From Bacilli bacterium (GTDB lineage Bacteria; Bacillota_I; Bacilli_A; RF39; UBA660), in the NCBI GenBank assembly GCA_022793565.1, contig JAAWDC010000075.1:1-9526 (forward strand): a stretch of 9,526 nucleotides of DNA. The letters run 5' to 3'. Below, piece by piece: positions 5,261 through 9,526 of the stretch. Below the pieces are notes generated by a model that was not told the DNA's origin, searched no databases, and was given only the letters and a program-made list of their open reading frames with translations. A program made the translations under genes and the position numbers. Positions within the stretch are counted from its first letter, which is position 1. Each line of letters begins with the position of its first letter.

Positions 5261-6814
5261 TTATTTTTTGGTTAAATCATCATACTCTTTTTGCATCGTT
5301 TCTTTTTCTTCTAAAGTCTTCTTTAAAACCTTAGTAGTCTTTTCTGTTTCTTCTTCATTCTCTTTAAGTGCTTTTTTTACTTTTTTTGTTTTCTTGTTGA
5401 TCCATTTCTTTCCACCAAGATAATATCCTAAAACTTCACTCGTACCAAGAAGGATACCTAAGCCTAAACCACTCACTGTATAAGGTATATTATATTTGGT
5501 ACTAGGTACAACCTGATTCACATCTTGGTATGTTTCGGTAACATAGATTTGACTTTCTGTTAGATATTTCTTGTTATCTACTGTTGAAGTTGTCTCTTCT
5601 AAAGGATATTTCTTTACTAAGTTTTCTGGATCTATAGTATCTAATGTTAGATGAAAGTCTTCTTCTACCTCTTCTGGTAATGTATAGTCATAGACCACTC
5701 CATTTCTAGAATAACTAGATCCAGAGAGATTCTTCTTCCATGGATCCCAGATGGTAACACTTGCTACATAGGATGTATTTAGTTCTTCGTAACTTTCAGA
5801 AGAGGATACCACTTTTCCTGAATCCATGTCTACAGTTTTAGTATATGTCTTTGTAAGTATTATTTTAGACGATAGACTCTTTCCAAGCTTATGTCCAAGA
5901 AAAGGACAAGAAAGCGGAATTACAATTAGTGGAACTAATGTTAAATTAAAAAGTACCTTTTTGGCTATGATTCCTTTTCGATTTAGTTTTAATCTCAATA
6001 AATTATCAGTATAAACTTGGATACTTTGTCCTGCTTCCTGTATCGTTTCTTTTAATTCAGAAATGTAATTTTTTATTTCTCTTTCTAATAGTTGTTGCCT
6101 TTCTTCAAACTCTTCTGCTTCCTTTTGACGGGATGTAATTTTCTTATCTGCTTTGGCACATTCATAAATTGTCGAAGAATTCACATAATCTTCCTCTAAG
6201 TCCCCTTTATATTCTGTAACATCTATCGTTTGTCTAATCTTTGATGCGAGGTGTTCTCTTAAATAATCACTATTTGTTTCTGAGATCGAAATTAATAAGT
6301 CTTCTCTTCCAACAAAGCTTAGTGTCTTTAGAGAGTCAAATAAAGTTTCTATAGAACGATCCATAAGATTTGTAAATTGATACACTATGTCACTATTTTT
6401 GGCATCGATGATTTTCTCTATAAGCTGTTTATTCTTTTCAATGTACTCGTCTACTGATACTAAAGCTTCTTTGTTAAACAAATTCTTAGTATCCCCAGTT
6501 ATGTCATTTAGGCAATCACTTAATTCTTTAAAATTATTATAAATAATTAGATCTTTAAAAAAATGATCTAATTTATTCGCGATAGAAAAGTATCTTACAT
6601 CTACACCAAAGGATCCCCATTTTTCCTCTTCTTCTGTTACTATTTCATTCCTTGGTATCTCTTTTTCTATTTCTAAATACTCATCATATAATTTAGAATA
6701 CCCACGGTCATCCATAATTACTTCTAGACATGCTAACATTCCTTTTATATTTTCATTGGATGTATAAATTGTAGCTAATGTTGGATTTATTTTATCTTTT
6801 TCCATATCACTCAT
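5261..6814 (-). CDS. Two-span membrane protein with coiled coils, function unknown
   Basis: A 517-residue protein I do not recognise. Residues 1-225 are a helical acidic cytoplasmic region. Residues about 225-272 form a coiled coil (KEAEEFEERQQLLEREIKNY and on). Membrane span 1 is about 287-306 (VLFNLTLVPLIVIPL), preceded by basic RKGIIAKK. Residues 312-443 are an extracytoplasmic Ser/Thr/Tyr-rich domain including WDPWKK at 356-361 and YVTETYQDV at 424-432. Span 2 is about 444-467 (Gly/Leu-rich), followed by strongly basic KKWINKKTKKVKKALK and a Lys/Glu coiled coil to the end. The positive-inside rule puts both ends in the cytoplasm with a loop of about 130 residues outside. The start at 6814 is chosen because a GTGGGG sequence lies upstream and the -10 element is about 35 bases before it; the Met at 6805 has no site. 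It may relay a state across the membrane, which is inference. Confidence 0.85.
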   Translation of the reverse strand: MSDMEKDKINPTLATIYTSNENIKGMLACLEVIMDDRGYSKLYDEYLEIEKEIPRNEIVTEEEEKWGSFGVDVRYFSIANKLDHFFKDLIIYNNFKELSDCLNDITGDTKNLFNKEALVSVDEYIEKNKQLIEKIIDAKNSDIVYQFTNLMDRSIETLFDSLKTLSFVGREDLLISISETNSDYLREHLASKIRQTIDVTEYKGDLEEDYVNSSTIYECAKADKKITSRQKEAEEFEERQQLLEREIKNYISELKETIQEAGQSIQVYTDNLLRLKLNRKGIIAKKVLFNLTLVPLIVIPLSCPFLGHKLGKSLSSKIILTKTYTKTVDMDSGKVVSSSESYEELNTSYVASVTIWDPWKKNLSGSSYSRNGVVYDYTLPEEVEEDFHLTLDTIDPENLVKKYPLEETTSTVDNKKYLTESQIYVTETYQDVNQVVPSTKYNIPYTVSGLGLGILLGTSEVLGYYLGGKKWINKKTKKVKKALKENEEETEKTTKVLKKTLEEKETMQKEYDDLTKK

Positions 6815-6827
6815 ATAATCGCCCCAC

Positions 6828-6842
6828 TCAATTCATAATTGA
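6828..6842. promoter_or_regulatory. Palindrome between -10 and start of the membrane-protein gene
   Basis: TCAATT, CAT and AATTGA form a perfect 6-bp dyad with a 3-base centre at the predicted transcription start of the minus-strand gene. It is well placed for a repressor operator, or for a small 5' hairpin close to the ribosome binding site. Confidence 0.35.
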
Positions 6843-6847
6843 ACTGT

Positions 6848-6876
6848 ATTTTATCACAAAATGTATTCTTCCGCAA
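6848..6876 (-). promoter_or_regulatory. Promoter of the 517-residue membrane protein gene
   Basis: On the minus strand TTGCGG (6871-6876), 17 bases and TAAAAT (6848-6853) form a plausible promoter ending 34 bases before the ATG at 6814. It is back to back with the promoter at 6894-6922, with only 17 bases between the two -35 hexamers. Confidence 0.55.
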
Positions 6877-6893
6877 TATAGTTTACTTGTTTG

Positions 6894-6922
6894 TTGATTT
6901 TTTCTGTTTTTTCTGATATTAT
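6894..6922 (+). promoter_or_regulatory. Promoter of the 254-residue secreted protein gene
   Basis: TTGATT (6894-6899), 17 bases and TATTAT (6917-6922) form a good vegetative promoter with a predicted start near 6929 and a leader of about 45 bases. GTTTACT (6881-6887) and its reverse complement AGTAAAC (6923-6929) flank it exactly, a possible operator pair. Confidence 0.65.
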
Positions 6923-6972
6923 AGTAAACGATTTTATCTGTATTTATCAGTGACAGAAGGAGGACATTTGTA

Positions 6973-7737
6973 ATGAGCCAAAAAGAAAAAATTCCTTTTT
7001 TTATTTTTCCTTATTTATTAGGAACGGGGTTGTTTTTTGGTGGGATCTTATCAGTTCCGCATCCAGAGCAATGTGACATATCTTCTACTTATCATGTACA
7101 TCTATATACAAGAAATATTGGAAATGTCAAGATTCAGAAATGGTTAGCTGGGGAAAATGATACTTTCAGTTATGTAAAACATAATGACTTTCTTCCAGTA
7201 ACCACTTTTGACTTAAATGCATTTTACGAATTGGATAGTTATGGCTTATTTGAGGGAAAGGATAACATTGATTATATTCATTACCAAATTGAGACAAATC
7301 GTGATTATATGAGATTTTACTATTACTATGAAGAAACAGATTATGTGGAAAACGAAGATGGGGAAACAGAAGAAGTTACTCATATTCATGAAGGATGGAC
7401 TAATAATCCGAGACATGAAGGTGTTACTGGTAAGGTTAAAATTTATCATACAAAATATTATGCATATAAACTTGTTCAAAATGGTGATCAATTAGAATTA
7501 GAGAAAAGTCCTAGCGTAGATGATATTCGAACAATACTTAACGAATATCCTTATGTTAGTGAAGATACAAATCATGAAGTCACGGAAACTTTTTATTTTA
7601 TACCATTTGAACTTCCATATTTAAATCTAGACGAAATTACTCCATTTTATACACCGACAGTCGAAGATAATCCGCTTGATTCTTCTTCCATAACAGATAA
7701 CGCGAAAATAAAAAAAATAGATGGACTTTATTCATAA
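6973..7737 (+). CDS. Membrane-anchored or secreted protein, function unknown
   Basis: A 254-residue protein I do not recognise. A short basic N-terminus (MSQKEK) is followed by a hydrophobic segment at about 7-28 (IPFFIFPYLLGTGLFFGGIL), which can be a signal peptide or an uncleaved anchor. The Cys at 34 is not in a lipobox. The rest is hydrophilic, Tyr/Asp/Glu-rich and probably beta-structured outside the cell, with a tyrosine run FYYYYEE at 115-121, ENEDGE at 126-131, WTNNP at 142-146, DDIRTILNEYP at 183-193 and VTETF at 203-207. The order of the later motifs resembles the extracytoplasmic loop of the divergent neighbour (5261-6814), so the two may share a domain. AGAAGGAGG about nine bases before the ATG fixes the start. 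It has its own promoter and terminator and is monocistronic. Confidence 0.85.
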   Translation: MSQKEKIPFFIFPYLLGTGLFFGGILSVPHPEQCDISSTYHVHLYTRNIGNVKIQKWLAGENDTFSYVKHNDFLPVTTFDLNAFYELDSYGLFEGKDNIDYIHYQIETNRDYMRFYYYYEETDYVENEDGETEEVTHIHEGWTNNPRHEGVTGKVKIYHTKYYAYKLVQNGDQLELEKSPSVDDIRTILNEYPYVSEDTNHEVTETFYFIPFELPYLNLDEITPFYTPTVEDNPLDSSSITDNAKIKKIDGLYS

Positions 7738-7760
7738 ACTTCAGTACTTTCATTGTTCTT

Positions 7761-7784
7761 AGAGGCTTTTCAGTCTCTTTTTTT
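7761..7784 (+). terminator. Terminator of the 254-residue protein gene
   Basis: AGAGGCT (7761-7767), loop TTTC and AGTCTCT (7772-7778, one G-T pair) are followed by a run of T, 24 bases after the stop codon. Confidence 0.75.
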
Positions 7785-7787
7785 ATT

Positions 7788-7812
7788 AAAAAAAGTACCA
7801 TTTCATGGTACT
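7788..7812 (-). terminator. Terminator of the Nudix gene
   Basis: Read on the minus strand, AGTACCAT (7805-7812) and ATGGTACT (7794-7801) form a perfect 8-bp stem around GAA, followed by a run of at least six T (7793-7788). It abuts the plus-strand terminator, so the two convergent genes have separate hairpins sharing the T-rich/A-rich middle. Confidence 0.75.
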
Positions 7813-7840
7813 AAATTATCAATCTTTTTCGGAAAATATT

Positions 7841-8479
7841 TTAAGATTGCATACTTTTTTCTTTAGAAAGCTCTATTACTTTTTTTAGCACATCTCCATA
7901 TTTTGTTAACGCCGTTTCTCCTTGATTTACTAAAAAATCTTGCAATTCCACTTCTTTCTTCGTTTCTGTTATTTGTCGATTCTCTTCTTGAATGATTACA
8001 GCCTGAATTGCTCCTTGTTCCTGTTCAAACATATGAAGTGTTTCTTCTGCATTTACTTTTACAATACCAACTACTTCTTCTTTATCGTAATGGAATTTTG
8101 TAATATCCCCATCAAATAAATAGACATATACATTGGCAAAAGCGCGATCTCTGAACATTGACCCATCTTTATTCTCTCTATCTAATTGAAACTTTACAAT
8201 ATTTACAAGTTCTGCTTTTTCGTATTCAATATCAATTCCAATCTCTTCTTTAATTTCTCTTCCAAAGGCTTCCTTCACTGTTTCTCCTGCACTGACATGA
8301 CCCGATGCAGTTGTATAAAATGTTTGTTCATCTTTTCTAATTTGAAAATATACATTTCCTTCTTTGTCATATAACCAACAATGTACAGTATTGTGCCATA
8401 AGGCATTTTCATGAACATATTTTCTAGGTTGTTTTCCTAAAAAATTTTTATTTTCATCATATGTATCTAAATACTCCAT
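7841..8479 (-). CDS. Nudix hydrolase (YfcD/IPP-isomerase-like)
   Basis: A 212-residue cytoplasmic enzyme of the Nudix superfamily, which cleaves nucleoside diphosphates linked to another moiety using Mg2+. The Nudix box is complete at residues 60-82: G60, five residues, E66, seven residues, then R74-E-I-K-E-E-I-G-I82, with E78 and E79 as metal ligands. The N-terminus (EYLDTYDENKNFLGK, then WHNTVHCWLYD) and the FRDRAFANVYVYLFDG stretch resemble the COG1443 branch that includes YfcD and isopentenyl-diphosphate isomerase; I cannot tell the substrate. An open frame extends upstream to 8554, but AGGAGG sits eight bases before the ATG at 8479 and the extra 25 codons run through a palindrome and promoter-like sequence, so 8479 is the start. 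The gene follows the transglutaminase-like gene by 81 bases on the same strand. Confidence 0.9.
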   Translation of the reverse strand: MEYLDTYDENKNFLGKQPRKYVHENALWHNTVHCWLYDKEGNVYFQIRKDEQTFYTTASGHVSAGETVKEAFGREIKEEIGIDIEYEKAELVNIVKFQLDRENKDGSMFRDRAFANVYVYLFDGDITKFHYDKEEVVGIVKVNAEETLHMFEQEQGAIQAVIIQEENRQITETKKEVELQDFLVNQGETALTKYGDVLKKVIELSKEKSMQS

Positions 8480-8497
8480 TTCATTTCCTCCTGTTTT

Positions 8498-8506
8498 AGT
8501 ATAGCA
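8498..8506 (-). promoter_or_regulatory. Possible extended -10 promoter of Nudix gene
   Basis: TGCTATACT on the minus strand matches TG-N-TATACT. A TTGACT lies only nine bases upstream, too close for a -35. The predicted start, about 8491, falls inside the ribosome binding site, which would give a near-leaderless message and lowers confidence. Confidence 0.3.
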
Positions 8507-8523
8507 TATTTTAGTCAAATTAA

Positions 8524-8546
8524 AAGTATATATAAAATATATACTT
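8524..8546. repeat. Perfect 10-bp AT-rich palindrome between two genes
   Basis: AAGTATATAT (8524-8533), AAA and ATATATACTT (8537-8546) form a perfect hairpin 15 bases after the upstream gene's stop and just before the Nudix promoter-like region. On the minus strand it is followed by TTAATTT, a poor U tract, so it may be a weak terminator, an attenuator or an operator. Confidence 0.55.
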
Positions 8547-8560
8547 CTAATCATGACAGT

Positions 8561-9445
8561 TTATTTCCTATAAAACATGGCTTTTTCCTTTTCTCTTCCT
8601 TTCATATTTTCTACTAGTGGTGCGATTTCTTGAAAGGATGTTTGGTTAAAGGTGTACCCATTTTCTCCTTGTTCTAACAGGTAATAGATAATACCTTCTT
8701 CTAACTCCATTTTATAAACTTTTACAAAAGTCCATCCTTCTTCATTATCCTGAAATAATGGGGCAGTTTTTACTTTTGATTTTTCGCTAACTGAAAGCAA
8801 CTGTTCTTGTAATAGCGAAATGCACGCTGCACTATCTGAATAGCTATCTTGAAACTTAAAGCTCTCTAATAACGCTTTTATAGTTTTTATTTTGCTTAAA
8901 AGTTGTTCATCTTTTTGAGTACTTGATATTTTAGAGAATGTTTCTTCTATCTGTTTTTTTATTTGACATAATTCATGTTCATAGTATTCTTCTTCAATAT
9001 ACCCAATTTCTTTATCTATTTGTTTTATCTGCGTTTTAAAACTTTCATCTCTTCTTTGCGAGCGATATCCTGGTGTACTACACCCCATCTTAGCACGTAC
9101 AAAGTCTACTGGTGCATGTGTTATAATCCTTTGATTTCCAACACTTAATGTTGTTGCACTACCAATTCCACATATAATTCCTAAAAACTCGTAAATTAGT
9201 TTGGAATAGATTTGATCAGAATGTGAATAGCATACTGCAGTATTATCCTCAACATCTTCTAAATTAATGCGACGTGTTTTAATTGCATTCTGAATACTGT
9301 AACTATTTTGTAACAGATCTGATGCATGATATTTAGGATCATAAGAAAACAGTTGACAACTTCTTAAATAAATATATCTGGCCTTCTCTACGTCATTCCA
9401 ATTTTTGTCTTTCAATTCATTTGAAAGGATTTCTATTACGTTCAT
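8561..9445 (-). CDS. Transglutaminase-like protein, possibly inactive
   Basis: A 294-residue soluble protein. The segment KARYIYLRSCQLFSYDP (about 21-37), then NTAVCYSHSDQIYSKLI (68-84, Cys72) and DFVRAKMGCSTPGY (114-127) follow the order seen in bacterial transglutaminase-like cysteine-protease-fold proteins: an RYIY...SFD helix, a nucleophile Cys at a helix start, and a DLxRxKxGxxTxGF segment after the catalytic Asp. This is family recognition from memory, not a search. The usual catalytic HAW motif is absent. H110 in IITHAPVDF falls where the Asp would align, so the triad is doubtful. Residues about 130-225 are helical and Lys/Glu/Gln-rich, and 230-294 form a small C-terminal domain. The start at 9445 is preceded by AGAGGGGGAG. 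It has a well-formed promoter and may be co-transcribed with the Nudix gene. Confidence 0.7.
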   Translation of the reverse strand: MNVIEILSNELKDKNWNDVEKARYIYLRSCQLFSYDPKYHASDLLQNSYSIQNAIKTRRINLEDVEDNTAVCYSHSDQIYSKLIYEFLGIICGIGSATTLSVGNQRIITHAPVDFVRAKMGCSTPGYRSQRRDESFKTQIKQIDKEIGYIEEEYYEHELCQIKKQIEETFSKISSTQKDEQLLSKIKTIKALLESFKFQDSYSDSAACISLLQEQLLSVSEKSKVKTAPLFQDNEEGWTFVKVYKMELEEGIIYYLLEQGENGYTFNQTSFQEIAPLVENMKGREKEKAMFYRK

Positions 9446-9469
9446 ACTCCCCCTCTTTTCTTGGGGCTT

Positions 9470-9498
9470 ATTATATCACAATCTATTTAGAAATACAA
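9470..9498 (-). promoter_or_regulatory. Promoter of the transglutaminase-like gene
   Basis: On the minus strand TTGTAT (9493-9498), 17 bases and TATAAT (9470-9475), with TGA immediately before the -10 (extended -10), form the best promoter in the window. The predicted start is near 9463, giving an 18-base leader that holds the GA-rich ribosome binding site. Confidence 0.75.
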
Positions 9499-9526
9499 TT
9501 TTTTCTAAACACTAAAAAATCTAGGA

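Noticed and set aside
7246..7491. Minus-strand hydrophobic open frame inside the 254-residue gene
   Set aside because: The apparent Ile/Phe-rich protein comes from the complement of Tyr/Asn/Glu codons, and there is no ribosome binding site.
8480..8554. 25-codon N-terminal extension of the Nudix protein
   Set aside because: It reads through a palindrome and promoter-like sequence and has no ribosome binding site, while AGGAGG is correctly placed for the ATG at 8479.

Overview
The window is an AT-rich (roughly 30-35% GC by eye) piece of a Gram-positive-type chromosome. Strong AGGAGG-type ribosome binding sites, TTGATT/TATAAT-like promoters with 17-base spacers, U-tailed hairpin terminators and AGA/TTA-rich codons point to the Bacillota, most likely an uncultured low-GC Bacilli, Erysipelotrichia or Clostridia relative. 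TGA ends both coaD and coaE, and Trp is written TGG, so the code is the standard bacterial one rather than the Mycoplasma code. I see no transposase, integrase, CRISPR array, rRNA or tRNA.

Layout. (1) Positions 1-935 hold the 3' part of a plus-strand gene of unknown function that enters from the left edge. (2) Positions 936-1240 carry no protein gene but are rich in RNA-like structure: an extended -10 promoter, a run of four hairpins and a terminator (candidate RNA at about 979-1104), then a second strong terminator at 1194-1230. (3) On the minus strand, facing those terminators, lie a 28-codon single-membrane-span peptide (1239-1325) and an HD-domain phosphohydrolase (1424-2089) with its own promoter. 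(4) Positions 2175-2388 are mostly non-coding, with a possible gene remnant, an AT-rich hairpin and a minus-strand terminator. (5) Positions 2389-4193 (minus) form a compact operon, coaE-coaD-metallo-beta-lactamase-fold hydrolase. The two CoA genes overlap by ATGA and encode the last two steps of coenzyme A synthesis. (6) Divergent from it is a LysR-type regulator (4283-5179), with a T-N11-A dyad between the start codons. (7) Positions 5261-7737 hold a divergent pair of unrecognised proteins: a 517-residue two-span membrane protein (minus) and a 254-residue secreted or membrane-anchored protein (plus). Their promoters are back to back, and the extracellular parts may be related. (8) Positions 7841-9445 (minus) hold a Nudix hydrolase and, upstream of it, a protein resembling the transglutaminase-like cysteine protease fold with an unclear active site; a well-formed promoter lies at the right edge.

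How the genes fit together. The only firmly readable pathway is CoA synthesis (CoaD makes dephospho-CoA, CoaE phosphorylates it). The LysR gene beside it is a candidate regulator of that operon by its divergent position. The HD, metallo-beta-lactamase-fold and Nudix proteins are small hydrolases that cannot be assigned substrates from sequence alone. The points most worth following up are the structured RNA at 979-1104, the small membrane peptide converging on a terminated plus-strand transcript, and the divergent membrane/secreted pair.
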